IMG/VR virus record: IMGVR_UViG_3300035071_000151
Coordinates: 1 to 51,993 of that record
From: a virus
DNA: 51,993 bases
Direction: 5' to 3' (one strand)
This document shows positions 1 through 8,180 of the stretch, one piece after another. Numbering within the stretch: position 1 is the first letter of the stretch; every line of letters starts with the position of its first letter. A model generated the notes under the pieces. That model did not search any database. It had not been told where the DNA came from and saw nothing but the letters and a program-made list of their open reading frames with translations. The position numbers and the translations under genes were made by a program.

Positions 1-1098
1 TCACTTCCGTCCCCTCTTCCTCGCCGCGTCCACCTGGCGCACCTTGGCGAGGTCGACCGGCGCGTAGGTTCTTTGCAGGTTTGCGTTGGTCGCGAAGTCG
101 TTGGCGAGCTTGGCGCTTATGCCCTCTGGTGTCGCGCCGCCGCGTAGGGCCTCGATCGCGCCGCTTCGGCGGAAATCGGCGAGAGTTCGGGTCTCTGTCT
201 CGCCAAAGGCGTTTCTTCGCACGTCGCGGAAGTCGTCGCCGAGCGTGTCCTTGCTGTAGGGCGCGCCGTGGCGGTGGCGGAAGATCGGGGCGCTCGGGGC
301 GATCTCGACGCCAAGGCGCGCGAGATAGGCGTCCAGCACGAAGCTCGCGCGTCGCGTCAGCGTCGCGGCGGCGGCGCGGCCGGTCTTGGCCCGGGCGAGG
401 ATGAACACGTCGCCTTGCCCGTCCCTGGCGCGCTGCGCCGGCGTCAGTCGGCGGGCGTCGACCGGCGATAGGCTCGAATCCCACGCCAGCGCGACCAGCG
501 CTGCGAGGCCGTGGTAGCCCTCGCGCCAGGCGGTCTTGACCAGCTTCCTCGCCTCGGCGTCGGTCCAGACGGCCTGGCGGCGCGGCGGCTCCTTGTTGCG
601 CACGCCCTGCGATGGGTCGGCGCCGGCCTCGCAATAGCCCTGCGCGGCGGCGACGCGCCACAGCGCCCGCCAGATTTTGAGGCAGCGATGCGCCTCGCGG
701 GTCGATACGTCGCGCTCCACGCGGGCGCGAAAGGCGCTCATATGCTCCAGCCGCACGGCTGGCGGCGGGAGGTCGCCGAAGGTCGGGCCGATGCGCGACC
801 ATGCTCGCTCCCATTCCTCGCGGGTGCGCGGGGCCTTGGCGGTCCATTCCCCAGTTTTGCGATAGCGCAGGAAGGCTTCCTTCAGCGAGCCGGGCGGGGC
901 TTGCTGCTCCGCGGCCGGTTTCGCGCCGCGCGCGCGGGCACGCCAGAGGTCGAGCTGTTCGCGCGCCTTGGTCCAGGCGGCGGGGCCGTCCGGGCCGCAG
1001 GCCAGCGCCAGCGCGCCGATCGCGCGCCAGCCGGCGGGCGGCTCCCAGAAGCCGTTGCCCCGCTTAATGCGGTAGTAAGGGATTTTCACGCGCGCCAT
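1..1098 (-). CDS. int: Phage tyrosine-recombinase integrase
   Basis: Site-specific recombinase expected to insert and excise the phage genome. The 365-residue length suits a phage integrase. The N-terminal half (about residues 70-170) looks like the helical core-binding domain. The catalytic domain shows Arg216/217 in DARRLTP, Lys238 in ARAKTGR, the box-II arginines in ADFRRSG (Arg310-311) and the nucleophile Tyr345 in QRTYAPVD. The usual first His of box II (HxxR) is Ala or Asp here, a substitution I believe occurs in related integrases. It is the last gene of the leftward operon and overlaps the gene before it by about 35 bp. Its stop codon is the first base of the window, so attP or attL must lie at or beyond the edge. 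Assignment to the superfamily is secure; the subfamily is not. Confidence 0.95.
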   Translation of the reverse strand: MARVKIPYYRIKRGNGFWEPPAGWRAIGALALACGPDGPAAWTKAREQLDLWRARARGAKPAAEQQAPPGSLKEAFLRYRKTGEWTAKAPRTREEWERAWSRIGPTFGDLPPPAVRLEHMSAFRARVERDVSTREAHRCLKIWRALWRVAAAQGYCEAGADPSQGVRNKEPPRRQAVWTDAEARKLVKTAWREGYHGLAALVALAWDSSLSPVDARRLTPAQRARDGQGDVFILARAKTGRAAAATLTRRASFVLDAYLARLGVEIAPSAPIFRHRHGAPYSKDTLGDDFRDVRRNAFGETETRTLADFRRSGAIEALRGGATPEGISAKLANDFATNANLQRTYAPVDLAKVRQVDAARKRGRK

Positions 1099-1300
1099 CC
1101 CGGTCGATCCCCAAGCGCCTGTCCAGTTCGGCGCTCGCGGCCTCTAAATCGCGCACCGCCGGCTCCGTCGGCAGAGCAGTCAAGACCGTGACGCCGGCGC
1201 CGTCAAGCCGCACGCCACACACTGGCAGGCCGGCCGCCTGCGCCCCGCGAATTAGACGGGTGACTTCGGCTTGCGTGCATCTGGAAGCGCGGCGAGTCAT
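1064..1300 (-). CDS. Small conserved phage protein upstream of int
   Basis: A 78-residue protein of unknown function. An open frame continues upstream, but the start chosen is the ATG at 1300: it overlaps the stop of the preceding gene as ATGA and has GGAGG eight bases upstream. The N-terminal part (TQAEVTRLIRGAQAAG) reads as a short helix followed by a beta hairpin (VCGVRLDGAGVTVL). I recall proteins with this pattern directly upstream of integrases in alphaproteobacterial prophages, so a role linked to recombination such as a directionality factor is possible but not shown. Confidence 0.7.
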   Translation of the reverse strand: MTRRASRCTQAEVTRLIRGAQAAGLPVCGVRLDGAGVTVLTALPTEPAVRDLEAASAELDRRLGIDRDGARENPLLPH

Positions 1301-1848
1301 TCTGACAACCTCCGGCATCCAGGGACAAGCTGGCTCGGACTGTAGCGCTTCGGCATTGGGCAGCCGGCGGAAATCCACTTCCCAATGGCGCCGCGCTTGC
1401 GGAACCACTCGCCCTCAAGCCGATAAGCCTTGAAGCGATCATGCAAGTAAGCCTCTAGGTGGCGATCCCCCAATAACTCGCCGTAATCGATTAGTTTCAT
1501 GGGTGATCCCGTCTGAAGCGTTTTCAGCCGCTCGCCGCGCGGAGCCGAACTCCAACCGATCTTTATATAGTTGTCGTATCCAACAACATAGATATGGTTT
1601 TTCGTGTCGGTATTCTTTGGCGGCGCGAACATCTGGCGGCATTCATCATTGACGGCGGCTAGTTCTACGCTGTCTCTCATTTCAGCAAATCGCTTCAACT
1701 TCTTCACATCAAACGTCCATAGCGTGCAGATTTTCGCCGCCCCTGGCAAGGCGCCGCGCGCCGCCAGCGCCTGCAGCCCGCGCAGCGTGACGCCAAGCAT
1801 CGCGGCGGCCTCGGGGGCGCGGATGCGTGGGGCGGCGGGGCGGGTCAT
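1297..1848 (-). CDS. Helix-turn-helix plus MUG113/T5orf172 GIY-YIG-like protein
   Basis: 183 residues. Residues 8-55 look like an excisionase or MerR-type winged helix (EAAAMLGVTLRGLQALAARG). Residues 85-150 match the T5orf172/MUG113 branch of the GIY-YIG superfamily: IYVVGYDNYIKIG (Tyr87, Gly90, Tyr94, Gly98), an Arg near 104, then LEAYLHDRF with Glu132 and His136, and a closing EWF. The known GIY-YIG activity is metal-dependent DNA cleavage, but many MUG113 proteins have never been tested. The HTH domain would supply DNA targeting. Its start is one base beyond the stop of the next gene in the list (TAA at 1849). It could be a small homing-type nuclease or a DNA-binding regulator. Confidence 0.75.
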   Translation of the reverse strand: MTRPAAPRIRAPEAAAMLGVTLRGLQALAARGALPGAAKICTLWTFDVKKLKRFAEMRDSVELAAVNDECRQMFAPPKNTDTKNHIYVVGYDNYIKIGWSSAPRGERLKTLQTGSPMKLIDYGELLGDRHLEAYLHDRFKAYRLEGEWFRKRGAIGKWISAGCPMPKRYSPSQLVPGCRRLSE

Positions 1849-2109
1849 TTACGCGTCCTCCCCGCTGACGGGGCGAACATGCGTCACCGCGCCCAAGAGG
1901 CCATGCCAAACCCATCCGCCTCCGTTGAAATCTGTCCATGTCGCCGGAAACCATCCACGCCAACGCGCAAGCTCGTCAGCCGTTTTGGCGTATGCCGCGT
2001 TTGGATGCACGACGAAGATTTCGACTGGCTCGTCTATCTCGCGAAGCCATTCGGGTTCTGGCGTCCCTACGCCAAGGAGATCGTTGTCATTGTGCGCGGG
2101 TCCGGTCAT
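1849..2109 (-). CDS. Hypothetical protein
   Basis: 86 residues, function not recognised. It is acidic and rich in Trp and Pro (WRGWFPATWTDFNGGGWVWHG), with no signal peptide or membrane segment. The ATG at 2109 overlaps the previous stop as ATGA, which supports it as a translated member of the operon. Confidence 0.6.
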   Translation of the reverse strand: MTGPAHNDNDLLGVGTPEPEWLREIDEPVEIFVVHPNAAYAKTADELARWRGWFPATWTDFNGGGWVWHGLLGAVTHVRPVSGEDA

Positions 2110-2435
2110 TTAGGCGGCTCCGCGCACAAACCATTGTCTTGTGCGATTTTCGCGTTCCCTGAAAGGCGATATGCGCGGATCGCCTCCTTGATCCGATCGC
2201 ACGCCCAATCGGCTCCGCTATGCCAAAGCGGCTCATTGACATCAATTTTCGAGCGATGACGCTCGGCGATTGCTTCCGCATCGATGAGCGCCCGCGTCGC
2301 CGCGCCTTGATCCTCCGCGTGCGCCAAATAGAGCGCATAAAGCGCCTTTCCCTCTTTGCTCTCATAGCCATAATCGCCGGGGGCACCGAAGGCGTTGCGG
2401 ATCGCGCGCACGGCGTTGGTCATGTTGTCGGTCAT
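2106..2435 (-). CDS. Hypothetical protein
   Basis: 109 residues, predicted soluble and largely helical. A stretch YESKEGKALYALYLAHAED is followed by an acidic helix. No family recognised. The start overlaps the stop of the DUF5131 gene (ATGA) and has GGAGG about five bases upstream, so translation looks efficient. Confidence 0.65.
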   Translation of the reverse strand: MTDNMTNAVRAIRNAFGAPGDYGYESKEGKALYALYLAHAEDQGAATRALIDAEAIAERHRSKIDVNEPLWHSGADWACDRIKEAIRAYRLSGNAKIAQDNGLCAEPPK

Positions 2436-3529
2436 CGCGCCTCCGGGAAATCGTTGTGCTCTACGCCGTCGAGCAGGCGGCCGGCGCGGTGCTTGCCGAC
2501 CTTGCGGACAAAGTGCACGCGCTCTCCATGGAAGCCGTGGCCGCCAGCGAGGTTCAGATATCGCTCGTTATTATCCTCGGCCTTTGGCGGCTTTCTCCAA
2601 TCCGGGTCGTCGGCATCGCGATCATAAACGTAGGCCCACTCGCCCCATTGCTTGAAGAAGAACGGCGTGCCGGCCGCCGCGCATTGATCGCGCAGCGATC
2701 GCGCCCAATCGGGGTGCATCGGCCGCGCGCCGGGGCCGCTCTCGCCGCCGACGATCACCCAGTCGAGGCGCGGGCCTTCGTTGTCGTAATCGCCATGGCA
2801 CGAGATTGTTTCGCCCGAAAGCGCATTGACGTGCGCCTGCGATTGAGAGAACGGCAAATTATGAAGGGCTATCTTGCCGAGCATCGGCTCGCAGCTCACA
2901 AAGCGCACGGCGGCCGGGGTCGCCAGAAGATCGGGGATGCGCTCGTCGGCGCGGGGTTGGTCCTCGGCCGTGACGCCGGCCCATATGCCCGGCGGCGGAT
3001 TGCTGGCGTCGTAATCGTCGCACGTCGCGCGGGCATCGTCGCGACGCCTATTATTCGGGTCCACGCGCTCGAAGATGTGATTCTCGGCGAAGGAATTGGC
3101 CGTGTCCCAAAATTCCTCTCGATTGAGAACGTCTCGCGCGCGGGCGCTGCGTTTCGTCAGCCATTGGAATATATGGCCATGCAGATGATGCGCTGCGATC
3201 ATGACGCCGTAAATCGAAGCGATGTCTAATTGATCTACTTTCTCGTGGAACAGATCGCTCATGCTGTTGACGAAGATTTTGCGCGGCTTCTTCCAGCGCA
3301 GCGGCGCGAGCAGGGTTTTTTCGCTCGCTAGCGCGACCTTGCCGGTCCAGACGGGCTTGCCCTTGACCATTTCGGTGAGGCCGACATAATGGTCCGCGCC
3401 GCCCATGCGCTCGATCCGCGCGGCCATCGCCATCGCATAGCAATTCGTGCATCCGGGCGAGACGATGGAACAGCCGGCGAGCGGGTTCCAGGTCGCGTCG
3501 GTCCATTGGATCTTGCTCTTGCCGGTCAC
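2432..3529 (-). CDS. Phage Gp37/Gp68-family protein (DUF5131)
   Basis: Matches the DUF5131 (phage Gp37/Gp68) family, a cysteine-containing group often described as distantly radical-SAM-like; no reaction is established. The family signature is clear near the N terminus: IQWTDATWNPLAGC followed by SPGCTNCYA, giving three closely spaced cysteines. Further hallmarks are FVNSMSDLFHE, WLTKR, VSCEPMLG and WVIVGGESGPGARPM. I place the start at GTG 3529, which overlaps the thyX stop as GTGA with an AGAGGG upstream. An ATG 36 bases earlier would add a basic tail lying inside thyX. Length (365 residues) is typical or slightly long. It sits among nucleotide-metabolism genes. Confidence 0.88.
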   Translation of the reverse strand: MTGKSKIQWTDATWNPLAGCSIVSPGCTNCYAMAMAARIERMGGADHYVGLTEMVKGKPVWTGKVALASEKTLLAPLRWKKPRKIFVNSMSDLFHEKVDQLDIASIYGVMIAAHHLHGHIFQWLTKRSARARDVLNREEFWDTANSFAENHIFERVDPNNRRRDDARATCDDYDASNPPPGIWAGVTAEDQPRADERIPDLLATPAAVRFVSCEPMLGKIALHNLPFSQSQAHVNALSGETISCHGDYDNEGPRLDWVIVGGESGPGARPMHPDWARSLRDQCAAAGTPFFFKQWGEWAYVYDRDADDPDWRKPPKAEDNNERYLNLAGGHGFHGERVHFVRKVGKHRAGRLLDGVEHNDFPEAR

Positions 3530-4248
3530 AGCGCGCCGCCCTCTAATGATCGGCCGTCTTCCCACGCCGCGACGGCGACCGGAACGACGCCCCGGATCAA
3601 TTCGAGCATTGCCTCGGCATAGACGCGGATTTCATATTGCGCGTGAGCGTGCAGCCGCAGCCCGAGGAAGTGGAAAAGATTGTGTAGGTCCACCTTCGCG
3701 AACATATGGCTGTAGGTCGCGACCGGAAGCACCGAGCGGGCAAGCTCGCGCGGCCATCCAGAATCGAGCAGCGCGCGATATTGTTCGAACGCGGCGGAGC
3801 AAGTGTGGCGGAAAAACTCAACTTCCGTCTCCCGCAAACCTAACATCGGATCATCTTCGTCACAGCACATCAGATCGGCCACAATCCGAGCTTGTTTATT
3901 CGACGTGGACTGCTTGCCAACCAGTTCCGGCTTCGGAACGTAGAATTCTTCCGGCAATTCCGTGTAGCGCGCCGAGACCTCGTTATAGGTCCAGGTGCGA
4001 TGACGGTGCCATTGGCGGAACACGAAGATCGGCGCCTTGATCTCGAATTGAAACTCGACCGCCTCGAACGGCGTGGTGTGCCGGTTACGCCAAAGATAAC
4101 GGATCAGTCGCTCGTCGCCGCCTTCATCTTCGCCCGCGCGCCATGCGGCGTCATGAGACACGCGCGCGGCGCGCACGATGGAAAGGTCGGAGCCCATGCT
4201 CTCGACTAGACGAACGAAACCATGGTCGAGAACGTCAATTTTTTGCAT
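3526..4248 (-). CDS. thyX: Flavin-dependent thymidylate synthase ThyX
   Basis: ThyX makes dTMP from dUMP using methylene-tetrahydrofolate, FAD and NADPH, supplying thymidine for phage replication. The diagnostic ThyX motif RHR-x7-S is present exactly (Arg82-His83-Arg84, Ser92, in RHRTWTYNEVS followed by ARY). Other family landmarks are SIVRAARVSH at 23-32, RHTTPFEAVEFQFEIKAP at 56-73, and LHNLFHFLGLR near the C terminus, which normally contributes to dUMP binding. The length of 240 residues is normal. The gene overlaps the MazG-like gene upstream by 14 bp and DUF5131 downstream by GTGA, forming a small nucleotide-metabolism cassette. Confidence 0.96.
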   Translation of the reverse strand: MQKIDVLDHGFVRLVESMGSDLSIVRAARVSHDAAWRAGEDEGGDERLIRYLWRNRHTTPFEAVEFQFEIKAPIFVFRQWHRHRTWTYNEVSARYTELPEEFYVPKPELVGKQSTSNKQARIVADLMCCDEDDPMLGLRETEVEFFRHTCSAAFEQYRALLDSGWPRELARSVLPVATYSHMFAKVDLHNLFHFLGLRLHAHAQYEIRVYAEAMLELIRGVVPVAVAAWEDGRSLEGGAL

Positions 4249-4561
4249 TATCGATCTCCACGATCGCGCGCTTCAAATAATTCGCCTGGTCCAGCGTCTC
4301 TTCGTAAGCGTGCTGAAGCCAGTCGCGCAGGCTCAGGTCCGTTCGGTCAAGCGTGACGCCATATTTGGCGATCCCGATCTCGGATCGGCGCAGCAAATCG
4401 GCGCGCACGGCCGCGACGACGTGATCAACTTTCTCGGCTTTGGCCAGCTTACTCGCCGGCGTCTTTTCCCATCGCTCGATATATCCATCGAGACTGGCGT
4501 AGCCGGCGTCCACGGCGGCGCGGTGCGCGGCGCGCTCGGATTCGGCGTCTGGCCCGGTCAT
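4235..4561 (-). CDS. MazG-like putative nucleotide pyrophosphohydrolase
   Basis: 108 residues. The C-terminal half carries IAKYGVTL followed by SLRDWLQHAYEETLDQANYL, which resembles phage dNTP pyrophosphohydrolase (MazG/DUF5664-like) proteins. The EExxD set is placed like the metal-binding acidic cluster of that fold. Members hydrolyse (d)NTPs to monophosphates, which would fit a gene translated directly before thyX, for example by keeping dUTP or non-canonical dNTPs low. Only one of the two metal-binding helices is obvious, so activity is inferred. Confidence 0.6.
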   Translation of the reverse strand: MTGPDAESERAAHRAAVDAGYASLDGYIERWEKTPASKLAKAEKVDHVVAAVRADLLRRSEIGIAKYGVTLDRTDLSLRDWLQHAYEETLDQANYLKRAIVEIDNAKN

Positions 4562-4902
4562 TCCGCCGCCTCGCGTGATTTCTGCGGCGCGCGCCGCTCA
4601 AAGATCCGCGCGAGCTTTTCGCGCGCCTGTTCTTCGTCGCGGGCCGTCACCTCGCCGGCGGGCTCGCCGTAGAGACCCCAGCGCGGCGCGCCGGCGCGGA
4701 GCAATTCGAGATAGGTCACGCCGCCGACATATTGGCCGAGCGCGTGGCGCAGCGGGTCGTAGCCGAGCTCGGGCGCCGCCGCCCATAGGTCTTGGAATAT
4801 CTCGCGCTTGAGCGGGCGCTTGCCCTCGGCTGCAAGCGCGAAGGTCTTGGGGAAGCGGCGCGACAGCTCGCACAGCGTGTCGCCGATCTTGGGGCGGGTC
4901 AT
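4558..4902 (-). CDS. ProQ/FinO-domain RNA-binding protein
   Basis: ProQ/FinO proteins bind structured small RNAs and mRNA 3' ends and act as RNA chaperones. The domain fills most of the 114 residues. FPKTFAL opens it, followed by RPLKREIFQDL, then LRHALGQYVGGVTYLELL, GAPRWGLYGEPAGEVT and a helical tail (DEEQAREKLARIF). These correspond in order to the FinO-domain blocks, including the conserved Tyr-Leu and Gly-x-x-Arg positions. I use ATG 4902, which overlaps the previous stop as ATGA; the ATG at 4917 has no ribosome-binding site. It is translated directly after a CsrA-like gene, so two putative RNA regulators are coupled. Confidence 0.8.
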   Translation of the reverse strand: MTRPKIGDTLCELSRRFPKTFALAAEGKRPLKREIFQDLWAAAPELGYDPLRHALGQYVGGVTYLELLRAGAPRWGLYGEPAGEVTARDEEQAREKLARIFERRAPQKSREAAE

Positions 4903-5174
4903 CGCAGACGGTCCCATATTTTTGTCGGCAGGAAGCCGTAGTAGCTTCCGACTTTCAGCAAAACTGTTTCGACGTTTTTACGCGTTTCTCCGTCCCTATC
5001 GAGTTCGGGCGATCCGAAGATCGAGATGAACGATTTATTCGGGCTTTCGCAGCCAACATCTACGAACCATGTCCCGGGGAAATATTCGAAGCAGTCGATC
5101 GGTTTCGCCGCCGCGATGGTCATCCCCAGGGCGACGCGATCAAGAGTTCTGGAAAGCACAAGCATCATCGCCAT
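4899..5174 (-). CDS. Divergent CsrA-like small protein (tentative)
   Basis: 91 residues. The N terminus reads MLVLSRTLDRVALGMTI, closely resembling the first beta strands of CsrA, the dimeric mRNA-binding translational regulator (consensus MLVLSRKxGExIxIG). Later VDVGCESPNKSFI echoes the CsrA strand VRLGIEAPKEVSI. However, an insertion separates the two parts, the conserved HREE that carries the key RNA-binding Arg is not recognisable, and the protein exceeds the usual 60-70 residues. The start at 5174 is supported by GGAGG eight bases upstream and by TAATG overlap with the gene before. It may be a real but diverged CsrA, or an unrelated protein with a chance match. Confidence 0.5.
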   Translation of the reverse strand: MAMMLVLSRTLDRVALGMTIAAAKPIDCFEYFPGTWFVDVGCESPNKSFISIFGSPELDRDGETRKNVETVLLKVGSYYGFLPTKIWDRLR

Positions 5175-6076
5175 TAATCATCCCTCCCACTGGCCTCTTC
5201 GGCGCTCGGGTCGACCACCTCCGCCGTGCTCAAATCCGGGTTTTCGTTCTGCCAATCCGGGTCGCTGGCCATCGCCGCGGATATGGCGGCGTCGGACTCG
5301 CCTTGCTCTCGCGGCGTCTTCGCTGGCTCAGCGGCGAAGAGCGGCAGGGGCGGCGGCGTGAAGGGCGTCATGCCAATGACGACGCCGACGAAATCGGGGA
5401 AGCCGTCGATGAAGACTCGGATGACCATGTTTTCGCGCGGCTCCAGCGCCAGCGCGAGAGGCTTGTCGGCGTCGCGGCAGGCTTGCTCGAAGATCGGCTG
5501 GAAGGTCGCGAAAACGGACGGCTGCAGATAAAACCGTTCACCCGGCGCTGGCGCGGCTTCGAGCGGCCGACGCCATGAAAATGTCTCGCGAGGCTCCTCG
5601 ACCCGGTAGTCGGTTTCGCGCCAATGGTTCCCGGTCTCGATCGGCAGGTTCGCCAGCACCGGCGCGTATTTCAGGTCTTCGAATTTCGGGTGGTTCATCT
5701 GGCTAAACAGCATCGCGGCGATCTCATAGAGATAGACTTCTCCGGGCTGCGCCCATTCCGGGAGTTCGATCTCGTCGGGGCCTTCGCAAAATACCGCGAC
5801 CGGCGCGGGCGGCGCGCAGCGGTCGACGAAGGCCTTGGGCAGATGGACCTTGAACGGCTTGTTGACCTCGCCGTCGGGATCGCGCAGCGCGGCCAGCGCA
5901 TGGCCGTCGGTCGCGATGATCAGGACGCCGCCCTGCTCGCAGGGTTCGAGGTAGAGGCCGGCGGGGCCGCAAAAGCTCCGCCCCCTGGAGTTCGCGATGA
6001 TTTCGCGCAGCGCGTGGAGATGCTTCGCCTTGAAGCGGGCGCGGATTTTCGGAAGATCGTCGGAAGAAGATTTCAC
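5174..6076 (-). CDS. Putative sliding-clamp (DnaN)-like phage protein
   Basis: 300 residues. The segment IIATDGHALAALRDPDG resembles the ATDGHRLA signature of bacterial DNA polymerase III beta subunits. A following VHLPKAFVDRC parallels the clamp's lysine/helix region, and a C-terminal piece (ALALEPRENMVIRVF) looks like another clamp strand pair. Clamps encircle DNA and tether polymerases. At 300 residues it is shorter than host DnaN and ends in an acidic, Pro/Glu-rich tail (about 260-300) that could be a partner-binding arm. The start is GTG 6076, overlapping the ParB-like stop as GTGA; the open frame continues upstream only inside that gene. Family membership is tentative. Confidence 0.5.
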   Translation of the reverse strand: MKSSSDDLPKIRARFKAKHLHALREIIANSRGRSFCGPAGLYLEPCEQGGVLIIATDGHALAALRDPDGEVNKPFKVHLPKAFVDRCAPPAPVAVFCEGPDEIELPEWAQPGEVYLYEIAAMLFSQMNHPKFEDLKYAPVLANLPIETGNHWRETDYRVEEPRETFSWRRPLEAAPAPGERFYLQPSVFATFQPIFEQACRDADKPLALALEPRENMVIRVFIDGFPDFVGVVIGMTPFTPPPLPLFAAEPAKTPREQGESDAAISAAMASDPDWQNENPDLSTAEVVDPSAEEASGRDD

Positions 6077-8172
6077 TGCGCGGCATCCGCCTTTTGGGGT
6101 CCGAGATAATGCACGCCGGTGTTGCCGCGTTTCTTGGCGACGCCGTTGGCCTGCATCGCGGTCGCGAAGGCGATCACGCTCATTGGGGCGATGTTTTCGC
6201 GCTCCGCCCAGGCGACGAAATCTCCGTAAAGCAGGCTCGCCTTGAGCCCCTCGGGCGGGAAGTCGCGGGTCGCGACGTAGCGGGCGACGGCCTGTTTGCG
6301 GGCCTCGTCGTCGTCGATCGCCTCGCCCATCGCCTGCGCGGTCGAGCGCTTGTCCTTTTTCTTGGCCGGCTCCGGCGGCTTCGGCTTGCCGATCGCCGCC
6401 AGTAGTTCGTCGGGGAGCCATTCGCGATGCGCCGCCAGCGTCGCGACCAGGGCGGCGAGGTCGGTTTTCTTGAGCCGCTGCGCTTCGATCGCGGCGGTTT
6501 CGCCGTCGAGTTCGCGGATCACCGCGAGCGACGCCTCCTTGCCGGCCGAGAGGAAATATTCGCGATAGTCGAAGGTGTCGCTGAGCAGTTGCGGCATGTC
6601 GGCCTTGCGCGCGGCGGTGGCGAGCAGCGGTAGGGCGGCGGGCCAGTCGCTCTCGGTCGTGTCGATTGACCCAGCGACCAGCTCGGCGAAGGCGTTGGCG
6701 AGCGCCGCATATTCGGTGGCGAGGCAAGTCGCCAGCGCGCGGTCGAATTTTTGCGCGGCGATCGCCTGGAGCAGGCCGCTGCGATGGTGCGAGCCGCGCG
6801 GGACTCTGGTGATCTCGCCGGTGAGATTGACGCATTCGCGGCCATATTGGCAGCCGAGCGCCGCCACCGCGAACGTCAGCGCCAGAGTTGGGCTGGCGAG
6901 CGTCGCCTCTTGCAGCGCGGCCGTCACGCCGGCGTCGAGCACGGCGCGGGCCTGCTTGCCGATCGTCTCCGACGGCGCGGGCGGCGGCGGGGTTTCGGGC
7001 TGGCGTTGCGCCGGCTCGCGGGGCGGCGGGGCGTCTTCTTCGCGATGATCGTCGCCGGCCGCGCCTTGCATCGGCACGGCGCGGACGAAGTAGAGGTTGC
7101 CGAGCCCGTCGATCTCGGCGCGCACGGCTAGATTTTTGCGCTCGGATTCGCGGACGGTGCGCAGGATCGCGCGGGTGTTGATCGCGTCTTCCTCGGCTTC
7201 GAGCGCCGCCCGCGTCTCTTCGCTCGCGCCAAAGCGCTCCTTGTCCATCTGGTCGAGCCGCTCTTGCTCGGCCGGGGTTACGTCCGGGTCTTGGACGATC
7301 GTATCGGGGTCGTCATCGTCGTTGGCGATGGCCGCGCCGCCCCAGCCCTCGGCTTCCATCACCTTTTCGGCCTCGGTCAGCAGCAGCCGATCGGCGATGC
7401 TTTCGGCCAGCGGGCCGTCGAGCAAGGTTTCGCCGTCTTCGATCTCGAACAGGTTGCTCTCGATCCTGCCGTCGGCCTCGAGATAGGCGCGGATGCGGGC
7501 CGGATCGGCGCGCAGGAATTTGGCGACGGCGCTGTGCGCTTCGAGCGCGGTCGAGCGCAGCGCCTTGCGGATCGAATAGGCCTGGCGAAGGCCGGTCTTC
7601 GCGCAACTGTCGGAATCGAGCACGGCCTCTTGAGCCGGGATGCCGCCGAGCGTGAAAGCCTGCGCCTGTTCGCGGTCGATCTCGCCTTCGCGCCACAGCG
7701 CCAGCACGCGCGGCGAGAGCCGTCCCAGCGCCAGCCGCTGGTTGACCTGCTTCTCGCTCTGCGCGAAGTCGCGGGCGATGTCGGCAATCGTCATGCCGCC
7801 GGCCTCCAGCGCGGCGAAGGCCTCGTATTCGTCGACCGGATGCAGCGGCTTTTGCGTGACCGAGACGGCGATCGCCGCCTCGCGCGCCTCGCTATCGCTG
7901 CCCTCGAACAGCCGCGCGGTGACGACGGGCAATACGTCACCGTCGTCCGCATGCAGCATGCGCAGCGCGCGCCAGCGGCGCCCGCCGTCGAGCACCTCGT
8001 AAAGGCCGGCCTCGCCCTCGATCTCGCGCACGAGGATGGGTTGAAGCAGGCCGCGCGCGCTGATCGTCGCGGCGAGGCTGGCGACGTCGCTCTCCGTGTC
8101 CTGGCGCGGATTGAGCGGCGAAAGGCGCGCGATGCTGGCGAGCGGAATATCGATGTCGTGGAAATTGGACAT
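6073..8172 (-). CDS. ParB-like N-terminal domain protein
   Basis: 699 residues. The N-terminal 100 or so residues form a ParB/Srx-type domain: LASIARLSPLNPRQ, GLLQPILVREI, and the nucleotide-binding GGRRWRA that corresponds to the GxRRxxA CTP motif of ParB. A helix-turn-helix follows (about 125-165, MTIADIARDFAQSEKQVNQR), as in ParB/Spo0J. The middle is acidic and Pro-rich (around 370-400). The C-terminal part ends in a small domain (SVIAFATAMQANGVAKKRGN) that looks like a phage-type winged helix. Proteins of this size occur on plasmids and temperate phages and may act in DNA partition, replication or nuclease roles; no partner ParA is visible. An AAGG lies six bases before the ATG. Confidence 0.8.
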   Translation of the reverse strand: MSNFHDIDIPLASIARLSPLNPRQDTESDVASLAATISARGLLQPILVREIEGEAGLYEVLDGGRRWRALRMLHADDGDVLPVVTARLFEGSDSEAREAAIAVSVTQKPLHPVDEYEAFAALEAGGMTIADIARDFAQSEKQVNQRLALGRLSPRVLALWREGEIDREQAQAFTLGGIPAQEAVLDSDSCAKTGLRQAYSIRKALRSTALEAHSAVAKFLRADPARIRAYLEADGRIESNLFEIEDGETLLDGPLAESIADRLLLTEAEKVMEAEGWGGAAIANDDDDPDTIVQDPDVTPAEQERLDQMDKERFGASEETRAALEAEEDAINTRAILRTVRESERKNLAVRAEIDGLGNLYFVRAVPMQGAAGDDHREEDAPPPREPAQRQPETPPPPAPSETIGKQARAVLDAGVTAALQEATLASPTLALTFAVAALGCQYGRECVNLTGEITRVPRGSHHRSGLLQAIAAQKFDRALATCLATEYAALANAFAELVAGSIDTTESDWPAALPLLATAARKADMPQLLSDTFDYREYFLSAGKEASLAVIRELDGETAAIEAQRLKKTDLAALVATLAAHREWLPDELLAAIGKPKPPEPAKKKDKRSTAQAMGEAIDDDEARKQAVARYVATRDFPPEGLKASLLYGDFVAWAERENIAPMSVIAFATAMQANGVAKKRGNTGVHYLGPQKADAAQ

Positions 8173-8180
8173 AGCGGGCC

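Noticed and set aside
6077-6835. Upstream extension of the clamp-like gene
   Set aside because: Arg-rich shadow of the ParB-like gene; the GTG at 6076 with GTGA overlap is the better start.
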